The translations under genes were made by a program, and so were the position numbers. A stretch of DNA of 64,000 nucleotides, taken from assembly GCF_947494875.1 (NCBI RefSeq), contig NZ_CANLWM010000001.1, forward strand, positions 992,001 through 1,056,000, in the 5' to 3' direction. A model generated the notes under the pieces. The model searched no databases and was not told where the DNA came from. It worked only from the letters and a program-made list of their open reading frames with translations. Of the stretch, positions 34,464 to 42,644 are shown piece by piece (the stretch's first letter is position 1; each line of letters starts with the position of its first letter). Source of the stretch: an uncultured Williamsia sp. Lineage in GTDB: Bacteria; Actinomycetota; Actinomycetes; Mycobacteriales; Mycobacteriaceae.

Positions 34464-34497
34464 GATTGTTGACAATCTACCGTCGGGACCGCACCAT
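34464..34497 (+). promoter_or_regulatory. GntR/FCD operator (copy 1) with embedded promoter
   Basis: The palindrome GATTGT-TG-ACAATC (34464-34477) includes TTGACA (34469-34474) as a -35, followed after 17 nt by CACCAT (34492-34497) as a weak -10 directed at the GntR gene. It sits between the divergent amidase and GntR genes. A 13-nt core, ATTGTTGACAATC, recurs upstream of the class III aminotransferase at 47013-47026. Confidence 0.7.
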
Positions 34498-34567
34498 CGG
34501 ATCACTGACCGAGACGAACTGGGGAGACCGCCCTGACTGTCGTGTACGGGCACCACCGGGTGTGCCC

Positions 34568-35296
34568 ATGACCGAAGCCGCAGCCGCCGCAGGCGCACGT
34601 CGCCGTGTGCTCGCGCCCCTGGTGCAGGAGTCGACGCCGGCGATCATCGCCCGGCAGTTGCGCACTGCGATCGCCGAGGGCGAGTTCCCGCCCGGTTCGC
34701 AGCTCACCGAGGCAGGATTGGCCGCTGACCTGGGCGTGAGCCGCGGTCCGCTGCGGGAGGCGATGCAACGTCTCACGCAGGAGGGATTGCTCGTCAGCCA
34801 CCGCAACCGTGGGTTGTTCGTCATCTCCATGGACGACGACGACATCAACGACATGTACGTGGCGCGGACAGCGATCGAGCGCGCCGCCCTCGCGCAGGTC
34901 GTCGCCCGTCACGACGACGAGGACCTCGCGGTGCTGCAGGCCGCCATCGACCACATGCAGCAGTTCGCCGACGACCCGAACGGCCGCGAGATCGCCGACG
35001 CCGACATGGCTTTCCACGCCCAGCTCGTCGAATGTGCTCGCAGCCCACGCTTGTCGCGGATGCACGAGACCGTCCTCGTCGAGACGCGAATGTGCCTGGG
35101 CGCCATGCGCGGTACCTACGTGTCGGCGCAGGCGCGCATCGACGAACACACCGATCTGCTGCGAGCCGTGGAGGCTCGCGACCCGGAGTCGGCCGACCAG
35201 CTGATGATCGCGCACATGCGTGACGGCCTGTCACGGATCATGCCGGAGGAATCGACGGTGACCGCACGGACGGTGCCCCCGCGGCACCCGACCTGA
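34568..35296 (+). CDS. GntR-family regulator, FCD subfamily
   Basis: 242 aa. A winged helix (IIARQLRTAIAEGEFPPGSQLTEAGLAADLGVSRGPLREAMQRL at about 25-68) is followed by an all-helical FCD ligand domain (about 85-230). Metal or ligand positions are suggested by the DADMAFHAQLVE and ARIDEHTDLLRAVEARD segments. FCD regulators sense organic acids and amino-acid derivatives and usually repress catabolic operons. It is next to the MHS symporter gene. The matching operator at two loci indicates its likely regulon. ATG 34568 is used; a GTG at 34562 is possible. Confidence 0.9.
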   Translation: MTEAAAAAGARRRVLAPLVQESTPAIIARQLRTAIAEGEFPPGSQLTEAGLAADLGVSRGPLREAMQRLTQEGLLVSHRNRGLFVISMDDDDINDMYVARTAIERAALAQVVARHDDEDLAVLQAAIDHMQQFADDPNGREIADADMAFHAQLVECARSPRLSRMHETVLVETRMCLGAMRGTYVSAQARIDEHTDLLRAVEARDPESADQLMIAHMRDGLSRIMPEESTVTARTVPPRHPT

Positions 35297-35414
35297 CCAG
35301 CACAAGCGTGCGGATTCTCCGCATCCGGCGAGCCGAGGGTCTACCGTCGAACAGTCTGAGAGTCCGGATCGAGACCGCGTCCGGAGAGTCGATGCCCCCG
35401 ATGGCGGCGGAGGA

Positions 35415-36800
35415 ATGATGACAACCAAGACAGCATCCGACGGTCCCGCGCCGGACCTTCCCGACTCTGACTCGCCGGAGGGGAAGAAGCTGCTGCGGAA
35501 GGCGATCGGCGCGTCTGCCATGGGCAACGCCACCGAGTGGTACGACTACGGCGTCTACGCCGCGACCGCGACCTATCTGACGCAGGCGTTCTTCCCCGGC
35601 GACCTGGGGACCATCGGCACGATGCTCGGCTTCGCGGTGTCGTTCGCGCTGCGCCCTCTGGGCGGCATGGTGTGGGGTCCGATCGGCGACCGTATCGGCC
35701 GAAAAGCCGTTCTCGCCATGACGATTCTGTTGATCTCGATCGCGACCGCCCTCATCGGTGTCCTGCCGACGCACGCGGTGGCGGGCGTGTGGGCTCCGAT
35801 CCTGCTCATCGTCCTACGTGTGGTGCAGGGCTTCTCCACCGGTGGTGAGTACGGCGGCGCGGCGACGTTCATGGCCGAGTACGCCCCGGATGCCAAGCGC
35901 GGCCGGTACGGATCGTTCCTGGAGTTCGGGACGCTCGCCGGTTTCGTCATGGGAACCGCCTTCGTCCTGTTCCTGGAGCTCGGCCTGACCGACGACCAGA
36001 TGCAGACCTGGGGCTGGCGTATCCCGTTCTTCTTCGCACTGCCGTTGGGCCTCGTCGGCCTCTATCTGCGGAGCCAGATGGAGGACACCCCGGTGTTCCG
36101 CGAGATCGAGCAGAAGGGCGAGATCGAGGGCACGGCATGGTCGCGCTTCGTCGACCTGCTCCGCGACTACCGCCGCCCGATCATCATCATGTTCGGGATG
36201 GTGATCGCGCTCAATGTCGCCAACTACACCCTGTTGGCGTACCTCCCGACCTATCTGAAGAACACGATCGGCCTGGACGGCAACAACTCCACGGTGACGA
36301 TGCTCATCGGTCAGTTGGTGATGATGGCGCTGATCCCCTTCGTCGGGCGCCTGTCGGACAGGACCGGTCGCAAACCGATGTGGTGGGGATCGTTGATAGG
36401 CCTGTTCGTGTTCGCGCTGCCCATGTTCTGGTTGATGGGCAAGGGCTTCGTCTGGGCCATCATCGGTTTCGTGGTGCTCGGTGTGCTGTACATCCCGCAG
36501 CTGGCGACCATCTCCGCGACCTTCCCGGCGATGTTCCCGACCCAGGTCCGCTACGCGGGTTTCGCGATCTCCTACAACGTGGCCACGGCGGCGTTCGGTG
36601 GTACCGCACCGCTGGTGAACGACGCTGTGGTGGAGAACAACTCGGGATGGGACCTCTTCCCTGCGGGGTACATGATGATCGCCTGCGCGATCGGCATGGT
36701 GTCCATGCTGTTCCTCCGCGAGACCGCCGGCACGTCCCTGCGCGGGACCGAGATCCCCGGCGAGGCGACCGACGCCGAGAAGGCGCTCACCTCCGCCTAG
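35415..36800 (+). CDS. MHS-family proton symporter, ProP-like
   Basis: 461 aa and 12 spans. GNATEWYDYGVYAATATYLTQAFFP in TM1, FALRPLGGMVWGPIGDRIGRK (motif A), VVQGFSTGGEYGGAATFMAEYAP and WGWRIPFF closely follow the ProP layout, the osmolyte importer for proline, glycine betaine and ectoine. No C-terminal coiled coil is present, so osmotic gating as in E. coli ProP is unlikely; a nutritional importer fits better. A second ATG (35418) is better spaced from GGAGGA. The gene ends overlapping the flavin-reductase stop. Confidence 0.87.
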   Translation: MMTTKTASDGPAPDLPDSDSPEGKKLLRKAIGASAMGNATEWYDYGVYAATATYLTQAFFPGDLGTIGTMLGFAVSFALRPLGGMVWGPIGDRIGRKAVLAMTILLISIATALIGVLPTHAVAGVWAPILLIVLRVVQGFSTGGEYGGAATFMAEYAPDAKRGRYGSFLEFGTLAGFVMGTAFVLFLELGLTDDQMQTWGWRIPFFFALPLGLVGLYLRSQMEDTPVFREIEQKGEIEGTAWSRFVDLLRDYRRPIIIMFGMVIALNVANYTLLAYLPTYLKNTIGLDGNNSTVTMLIGQLVMMALIPFVGRLSDRTGRKPMWWGSLIGLFVFALPMFWLMGKGFVWAIIGFVVLGVLYIPQLATISATFPAMFPTQVRYAGFAISYNVATAAFGGTAPLVNDAVVENNSGWDLFPAGYMMIACAIGMVSMLFLRETAGTSLRGTEIPGEATDAEKALTSA

Positions 36801-37396
36801 CTCGGGCGTTCGAGGTCGACCGTCGAGCTGGGCAGGCCCCACTCCATCCGGCCGAGACGGCTGACGGCGGCGAGCTTGGCGTAGTCGGGCATGCCGTCGT
36901 CGGCCAGGATCTCGGGATCGATGGTCAGGGCCACGACCTCGCCCATCACGACGACGCTGTTCCCGACCTCGACACTCCGGTGCAGGCGGCACTCGATGGC
37001 CACCGGGGAGTCCCGGACGCGTAGACAGTCGACGACGGTGGCGGGGGCCGAGGGGATGTCGGCCTCGACGAACTCGTCGATGTCGCGGTCGAACCCGGCG
37101 GAGCTCGCGTTCGCCTTCTCCATCAGCGCCTGGGTGGCGATGTTGATGACGAACTGGCCGGTCTCGATCGCGTTGCGCGCGCTGTCCTTCGCGCCGCCGA
37201 CCGACGTGAACTGCACGACCGGTGGCGCCGTCGACGACACCGAGAAGAAGCTGTACGGCGACAGGTTGTCGACGCCGTCGGAGCTGCGGCTCGACACCCA
37301 GGCGATGGGCCGAGGAACGATGCTCGAGGTCAGCAGTTGGTAGAAGCGGCCGGGGTCGACCTCGGCGGGGTCGTGCACGATGCGGTCGGAGGACAT
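36797..37396 (-). CDS. Flavin reductase-like FMN-binding split-barrel protein
   Basis: 199 aa with the split-barrel pattern YQLLTSSIVPRPIAWVSS (about 18-35), LSPYSFFSVSSTAPP, VQFTSV and GQFVINIA, typical of the flavin reductase-like group that binds FMN. It could supply reduced flavin or serve as an uncharacterised oxidoreductase. The start is ATG 37396; much longer readings are shadows across the M20 gene. It is the last gene of the minus-strand run (97-bp gap to the preceding gene) and overlaps the symporter stop by 4 bp. Confidence 0.82.
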   Translation of the reverse strand: MSSDRIVHDPAEVDPGRFYQLLTSSIVPRPIAWVSSRSSDGVDNLSPYSFFSVSSTAPPVVQFTSVGGAKDSARNAIETGQFVINIATQALMEKANASSAGFDRDIDEFVEADIPSAPATVVDCLRVRDSPVAIECRLHRSVEVGNSVVVMGEVVALTIDPEILADDGMPDYAKLAAVSRLGRMEWGLPSSTVDLERPS

Positions 37397-37493
37397 GGCA
37401 CCAGTGTGCCCGTGGCCCGTTCCCGCGACCAGAACCGCCTGTCGCGACCGGTGCGACGGTCGCGGGAGGAAGGAATGGTCGCGGGAGCGAGCG

Positions 37494-38714
37494 TCAGCCG
37501 AGGAGGCGCAGGGCGAGAACGGCGTAGGCGCGGGCGGCGGTGACGAGATCGTCCACGGCGACCGATTCGTCGGGTTGATGGGCCTGGCCGTTGATGTCAC
37601 CGGGCCCCAGGACGATGCAGTCGACGCCGAGGTCGCGGCTGACGAACCCGCCGTCGCAGGCGGCGGTCCAGCCGCCGATGGATGTCGTGGCGCCGACGGC
37701 GGTGACTGCGTCGACGGCTGCTCGGACGAAGCCGTTGTCGGGTGCGGTGCGGAATCCCGGCATCGACATCGTGACGGCGACGTCGACCTCGATGCCGTCG
37801 GTGTCGATCCCACGACGACGGACCTCGGCGCGGAGGTCGGCGGCGATCTGCTCGGCGTCCTCGTCGGGCATGAGCCGACGGTCGATGCCGATGGCGCAGT
37901 TCGGCGCGACGGCGGAGATGCCCTGGCCGCCGGTGATGGTCCCGACGTTCCACGTGCCGGCCCCCAGCAGCGGGTCGAGGTCGGCCTGCATCGCGCCGTG
38001 GTCGGCCCGGATGATGTCGATGACCTTCGCGGCGGCGTCGATGGCGTTGCGACCGTCCGCGGGCCGACCGGAATGCGCTGCGCGCCCGCGGATCTCGATC
38101 TCGATGTACGAGGCGCCACGGCAGGCGATCACGGTCTCCATCGCGGTCGGTTCCGCGACGACGCACCCCGCGTAGCCACCAGGATGCAGGGGGTACGACG
38201 ACGGCGACCCGACGAGGTCGCGCACGCCGATGCCGTGCTCCTCCTCGTCGACGGTGCACACCAGCTGCAGGGGACCGGAGAGGGTCTCACCGCGGAGGGC
38301 GTCCATCGCGGCCACGATCGCCGCCAGGCCGCCTTTCATGTCGGTGCTGCCGCGGCCGATGATGCGACCGTCGGCGACGCGCGCGGCGAAGGGGTCCCCG
38401 GTCCAGCCCGGTCCGGGCGGGACGACGTCGGAGTGCCCGAGGAACATCAGGCCGGGACCGTCGCCTCCGGGCAGCGTCGCGACCAGGTTGGGGCGCCCCG
38501 GGGCGGCCTCTCGGATCTCGACGGTCGCGCCGACGCGTTCTGCCGCGGCACGTAGCACCGCCACCGCGTCGCCCTCCGTCCCACCGGGATTGACGCTCGG
38601 GGCCTCGACGAGTGCGGTGGTGAGCGCGACGATCGCCGTGGAGTCGACGCGGTCGCAGACCGACCGCTCACGGTCGGTGGGGGCGGCCACGGGGGACGTC
38701 ACGGCATCGGTCAC
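37494..38714 (-). CDS. M20-family ArgE/DapE-type deacetylase
   Basis: A 406-aa two-zinc hydrolase. Metal ligands are visible in FLGHSDVVP (His), GRGSTDMKGG (bridging Asp), CTVDEEEHG (catalytic Glu-Glu) and CVVAEPT, with the late SAACDGG-like and AHQPDE segments. A dimerisation lid domain lies between about residues 190 and 310. In this gene run it is the best candidate to remove the N-acetyl group from the ectoine-derived intermediate, in place of the AstE-like DoeB. It starts at GTG, overlapping the aminotransferase stop (GTGA). Confidence 0.87.
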   Translation of the reverse strand: MTDAVTSPVAAPTDRERSVCDRVDSTAIVALTTALVEAPSVNPGGTEGDAVAVLRAAAERVGATVEIREAAPGRPNLVATLPGGDGPGLMFLGHSDVVPPGPGWTGDPFAARVADGRIIGRGSTDMKGGLAAIVAAMDALRGETLSGPLQLVCTVDEEEHGIGVRDLVGSPSSYPLHPGGYAGCVVAEPTAMETVIACRGASYIEIEIRGRAAHSGRPADGRNAIDAAAKVIDIIRADHGAMQADLDPLLGAGTWNVGTITGGQGISAVAPNCAIGIDRRLMPDEDAEQIAADLRAEVRRRGIDTDGIEVDVAVTMSMPGFRTAPDNGFVRAAVDAVTAVGATTSIGGWTAACDGGFVSRDLGVDCIVLGPGDINGQAHQPDESVAVDDLVTAARAYAVLALRLLG

Positions 38715-39937
38715 GCGACCATCTTCTCAAGGCTCACCGTGAGCCGCCGGATGCCTTCCTCGATGCGCTCGGGCGTGCTGGAGGCGAAGCAGAGACGCAG
38801 CGCGTTGCGGAACCGGCCGCCCGGCGACAGCGCCGGCCCGGGGATGAAGGCGACGCCGTCGGCGAGTGCGCGTTCGAACAGCTCGCGCGTGTCGATCTCG
38901 CCGAACTCGCCGGTCAGCGTGAGCCACAGGAAGAACCCGCCCTCGGGGTTCGTCGTCGTGACGCGGTCGCCGAGGTGCCGGGCGATCGAGTCGAGCATCG
39001 CGTCCTTGCGTTCCCGGTAGAGCCCGCGGATCTCCTCGAGGTGGGCGTCGAGGCCACCGCGCGCGATGTACTCGGCGACGATGTGCTGGTTGGGCACGTT
39101 GGTGCACGTGTCCATGGCCTGCTTGCCGTTGATGAGCAACTGCCGCAGCGACGGGTCGGCGTCGACCCAGCCGACGCGCCAGCCGGGCGCGAGGATCTTC
39201 GAGAACGTGCGCACCGAGAACAGCAGCGGGTCCTCGGGGCTCAGGGTGCGGAACGTCGGGATGTCGGTGCCGTGGAACCGGAGCAGGCCGTAGGGGTCGT
39301 CGTCGATGATCACCGAGCCCCACCGGTGGGCGAGCTCCAGCAACGCTTTCCGCCGCTCCAGCGACAGCGTGACGCCGGACGGGTTCTGGAACGTCGGGAT
39401 GGTGTAGATCGCCTTCGGGGGTCGGTGATGGTGTGCCACCAGGTCTTCCATGAGGTCGACGCGCATGCCCTCGTCGTCGACAGGGATCTCCAGCAGCTGC
39501 GCCCCGTAGGACAGCGCTGTCGCACTCCCGTTGGTGTACGTGGGGGATTCGACCACGACCAGGTCGCCGGGGTCGACGAAGAGCTTGCACGCCAGGTCGA
39601 GGCCCTGCATGCCACCGGTGGTGATGACGAGGCGGTCCTCGCTCGACGGGTCCGGCGTCCCCGCGAGGTACTTCACCAGCAGTTCGAGCAGACGGGGCTC
39701 GCCCTCGGTGGCGCCGTAGGTGAACGACGAGCTGTCGAGGATGGATCCGGCGATCTCGCGGAACTCCTCCGACGGCACGGCCTCGTCGGCCGGCGAGCCC
39801 ATCGCGAACCGGACGATGTCGTGCTTCTGCGCCGCGAGAAGCGACGTCGACGAGTCGATCATCGACCCGACGAGGTCCTTCGCCCGACCGGCCAGCGGCA
39901 GGGTGGGGCTGTGGTGCGCCAGTTCGGTGGCGGTCAT
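38711..39937 (-). CDS. Class I/II PLP-dependent aminotransferase (2-aminoadipate/LysN-like)
   Basis: A 408-aa fold-type I aminotransferase. PLP Lys is in RTFSKILAPGWRVGW (about K247). Other landmarks are GATEGEPRLLELL (about 74-86), PTFQNPSGVTLS, IIDDDPYGLLRF and the C-terminal RLCFA Arg region. The arrangement follows MocR catalytic domains and KAT/LysN aminotransferases without the winged helix. Its amino donor/acceptor is unknown. Start and stop are tightly packed with the M24 and M20 genes, so it belongs to the operon. Confidence 0.88.
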   Translation of the reverse strand: MTATELAHHSPTLPLAGRAKDLVGSMIDSSTSLLAAQKHDIVRFAMGSPADEAVPSEEFREIAGSILDSSSFTYGATEGEPRLLELLVKYLAGTPDPSSEDRLVITTGGMQGLDLACKLFVDPGDLVVVESPTYTNGSATALSYGAQLLEIPVDDEGMRVDLMEDLVAHHHRPPKAIYTIPTFQNPSGVTLSLERRKALLELAHRWGSVIIDDDPYGLLRFHGTDIPTFRTLSPEDPLLFSVRTFSKILAPGWRVGWVDADPSLRQLLINGKQAMDTCTNVPNQHIVAEYIARGGLDAHLEEIRGLYRERKDAMLDSIARHLGDRVTTTNPEGGFFLWLTLTGEFGEIDTRELFERALADGVAFIPGPALSPGGRFRNALRLCFASSTPERIEEGIRRLTVSLEKMVA

Positions 39938-39971
39938 GGTCGCTCCTTCGTGGTCGCGTGCAGGGTGGTGG

Positions 39972-41165
39972 TCACTTGCGGATCAGTTCGCGCGGGACGG
40001 AGGTGAAGGTCTCGACGCCGGACGCGGTGACCCGCACCGACTCCGACACCTCGAAGCCGTACCCGTCCATCCACATGCCACCGATGACGTGGAAGCACAT
40101 GTTCTCCTCGAGCACGGCCTCGTCCTCGGTGCGGATGCTGATGGTGCGCTCGCCCCAATCGGGGGGATAGGCGATACCGATGGAATAGCCCAGACGCGAG
40201 GGCTTCTCGAGTCCATACTTCGCCAGCGTCCAGTTCCACGTCGACGCGAGCTCTCGCGTCGCGACGCCGGGCCGGATGGTGTCGAGCACGTTGTTCAGAC
40301 CCTCGATGGCGGCACCGGCGACGTAGTCGACATCCGGGTTCGGCGTCCCGATCGCCACCGTCCGCGCCAGGGGACAGTGATAGCGGTTGTGCGCGCCGGA
40401 CAGTTCGACGACGACGGCCTCGTCGTTCGCGAAGGTGCCCTGGTTCCAGGTGAGGTGCGGGGTGTCGGCGGCCGCACCGGTCGGCATCATCGGGACGATA
40501 GCGGGGTAGTCACCCCCGAACTGCTCGGTCCCGGTGATCTGCGCCTGGGAGATCACCGCGGCCGCATCGCACTGTCGCACACCGGCGTCGATGATCTCGA
40601 TCGCGGCGCGCATCGCCTCCGAGCACACCATCCCCGCCTGCCGCATCAGCTGGATCTCGGGATCGGACTTGATCGACCGCACCCAGTTGACGATCTCGAA
40701 GCAGTCGACCAGCTTCCACTCGGGGATCGCGTTGAACAGCGCGCGATACGCCTTGGGTGGGAAGAAGTGCGAGTCCATCTCGAGCCCGACGCTGCCCTGC
40801 TTGGACGCCGGCGCGATGAGGTGCCGCTGGCGCAGCGACCAGGCGACCCAGTCGAACGGGTGCACGTGCGGACGGTGCACGTAGCTCTCCGGGTAGCCGA
40901 CGATCTGGTCCTCCGGCAGCCACGTTGTGCGATGCGCGCCCTTCGCGTCCATCTCCCGCAGGTAGAACACCATCTCGCCCTCGATGGGGACGAACAGCAT
41001 CTGCGGGGTGTAGAACGACCACGCGTTGTAGCCGATGAGGTAGAAGATGTTCGCCGGGTCGGTGACGATGACCGCCGAGAGACCCTGACGTTCCATGAGT
41101 TCCCGGACGCGGAGCAGCCGGTGGGCGTATTCCTCGTCGGTGAAGAGTTGGGATCCGAGGTACAC
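39972..41165 (-). CDS. doeA: Ectoine hydrolase-like M24 protein (DoeA/EutD family)
   Basis: A 397-aa pita-bread-fold protein, the size of ectoine hydrolases. Family-like segments are NAWSFYTPQ, DAKGAHRTT, GGDYPAIVPMMPTGA, HLTWNQGTF, RYHCPLARTVAIG (about 255-267) and IAYPPDWGERT. DoeA opens the ectoine ring to N-acetyl-L-2,4-diaminobutyrate. The usual M24 metal-ligand Asp pair is altered here (VELSG and CPLAR in the places of DxG and DxxR), as in creatinase/DoeA rather than true Xaa-Pro peptidases. The GTG at 41165 follows AGGGGA. Neighbours supply deacetylase, aminotransferases and dehydrogenase. DddP-like or creatinase-like activity is the main alternative. Confidence 0.8.
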   Translation of the reverse strand: MYLGSQLFTDEEYAHRLLRVRELMERQGLSAVIVTDPANIFYLIGYNAWSFYTPQMLFVPIEGEMVFYLREMDAKGAHRTTWLPEDQIVGYPESYVHRPHVHPFDWVAWSLRQRHLIAPASKQGSVGLEMDSHFFPPKAYRALFNAIPEWKLVDCFEIVNWVRSIKSDPEIQLMRQAGMVCSEAMRAAIEIIDAGVRQCDAAAVISQAQITGTEQFGGDYPAIVPMMPTGAAADTPHLTWNQGTFANDEAVVVELSGAHNRYHCPLARTVAIGTPNPDVDYVAGAAIEGLNNVLDTIRPGVATRELASTWNWTLAKYGLEKPSRLGYSIGIAYPPDWGERTISIRTEDEAVLEENMCFHVIGGMWMDGYGFEVSESVRVTASGVETFTSVPRELIRK

Positions 41166-41174
41166 GGCGGTCCC

Positions 41175-42644
41175 CTAGGTCCGCGGGATCGCGAGGTACT
41201 TGGTCTCGAGGAACTCCTCGATCCCGACGCGGCCGCCCTCACGGCCGAGCCCCGACTCCTTGACGCCGCCGAAGGGTGCGGCCGGGTTCGAGACGAGACC
41301 GGTGTTCAGACCGACCATGCCGACCTCGAGCTTCGACGACAGCCGCAGCGCGCGGTCGATGTCCTGGGTGAAGAGGTAGCCGACCAGGCCCCACGGGGTG
41401 TCGTTGGCGAGGCGGATCACCTCGTCCTCGTCGTCGAACGGGATGAGAGCCGCGACGGGACCGAAGATCTCGGTCGCCATGAGATCGGATTCGGCGCTCA
41501 CGTCGGTGAGAACGGTGGGCGGGTAGAAGAATCCGGGCCCGTCGGGCACCGTTCCACCGCACATCACCGTGGCACCCCGCGCGACGGCGTCGTCGACGAG
41601 CTCGCGGACCTTGGTGAGGGCCTTCTCCTCGACGAGCGGACCGACCTGGGTGCCGTCAACGGCACCGTCGCCGACGCGCAGGGCGCTCATCTTCTCCGTC
41701 AGCTTGCTCCCGAACTCGTCGGCGACGCTGCGGTGCACGAAGATCCGGTTGGCCGCCGTGCAGGCCTCGCCCATGTTGCGCATCTTCGCGACCATCGCGC
41801 CGTCGACGGCGCGATCGATGTCGGCGTCGGCGCAGACGACGAACGGCGCGTTGCCGCCCAGTTCCATCGACGTGCGCATGACGGTGCCGGCGGCCTGCTC
41901 GAGCAGCAGCTTCCCCACGGCCGTCGACCCGGTGAAGCTGAGCTTGCGGGCGAGTCCGCTCGTCATCCACTCGGTGACCACGGGGCCGGGGTCGTTCGTC
42001 GTGACGATGTTCAGCACACCGTTCGGCAGGCCGGCCTCGGTGAGGATGCCGGCGAGTGCCAGCGAGGTCAGCGGGGTCAGCTCGGCGGGTTTGAAGACCA
42101 TGGTGCAGCCGGCGGCGACTGCCGGGCCGATCTTGCGGGTCCCCATGGCCAGCGGGAAGTTCCACGGCGTGATGAGCACGCACGGCCCGACGGGCTCCTT
42201 GGTCACGATGACGCGATTGGCCCCGTCGCCGGTGGTGGTGTGGTCACCGCCGATGCGCACGGCCTCCTCGGCGAACCACCGGAAGAACTCGGCGCCGTAG
42301 GCGACCTCACCCTTCGCCTCGGCGAACGGCTTGCCCATCTCGGTGGTCATGATCAGCGCGAGCTCGTCGACCCGATCCATGATGAGCCGGTGTGCGCGGT
42401 AGAGGATCTCGCTGCGCGACCGCGGCGATGTCGCCGCCCACGACGCCTGCGTGGCGGCGGCGGTCTCGATGGCCCGGCGGGCGTCCACGGCACCACCGTC
42501 GGCGACGGTGGCGATCTCCTCGCCGGTCGCGGGGTTGATCACGGGGAACGTCGCGCCGGATTCGGCGGGCACCCACTTGCCGTCGATGAACAGCCCGGTG
42601 TCGAGCGCTCTGATCGTCTCGGCAGCGGATCGGGTGTCGCTCAC
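41175..42644 (-). CDS. NAD(P)-dependent semialdehyde dehydrogenase (SSADH/DoeC-like)
   Basis: 489 aa, aldehyde dehydrogenase superfamily. It has ITPWNFPLAM (cofactor), FTGSTAVGKLL, general-base Glu in MELGGNAPF (about E261), the nucleophile Cys in MGEACTAANRI (about C295) and EIFGPVAAL. These match succinate-semialdehyde dehydrogenases, a family that includes DoeC, which oxidises aspartate semialdehyde in ectoine breakdown. The start is GTG 42644, overlapping the oxidase stop by 4 bp; readings to 43256 are shadows. The M24 gene follows after 9 bp. Confidence 0.92.
   Translation of the reverse strand: MSDTRSAAETIRALDTGLFIDGKWVPAESGATFPVINPATGEEIATVADGGAVDARRAIETAAATQASWAATSPRSRSEILYRAHRLIMDRVDELALIMTTEMGKPFAEAKGEVAYGAEFFRWFAEEAVRIGGDHTTTGDGANRVIVTKEPVGPCVLITPWNFPLAMGTRKIGPAVAAGCTMVFKPAELTPLTSLALAGILTEAGLPNGVLNIVTTNDPGPVVTEWMTSGLARKLSFTGSTAVGKLLLEQAAGTVMRTSMELGGNAPFVVCADADIDRAVDGAMVAKMRNMGEACTAANRIFVHRSVADEFGSKLTEKMSALRVGDGAVDGTQVGPLVEEKALTKVRELVDDAVARGATVMCGGTVPDGPGFFYPPTVLTDVSAESDLMATEIFGPVAALIPFDDEDEVIRLANDTPWGLVGYLFTQDIDRALRLSSKLEVGMVGLNTGLVSNPAAPFGGVKESGLGREGGRVGIEEFLETKYLAIPRT

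Noticed and set aside
35340-35349. Third GntR-regulated site upstream of the ProP-like gene (shared TCTACCGTCG with the copy 1 region)
   Set aside because: The shared 10-mer lies outside the palindrome and no ATTGTTGACAAT-like dyad is present, so operator status is not supported.
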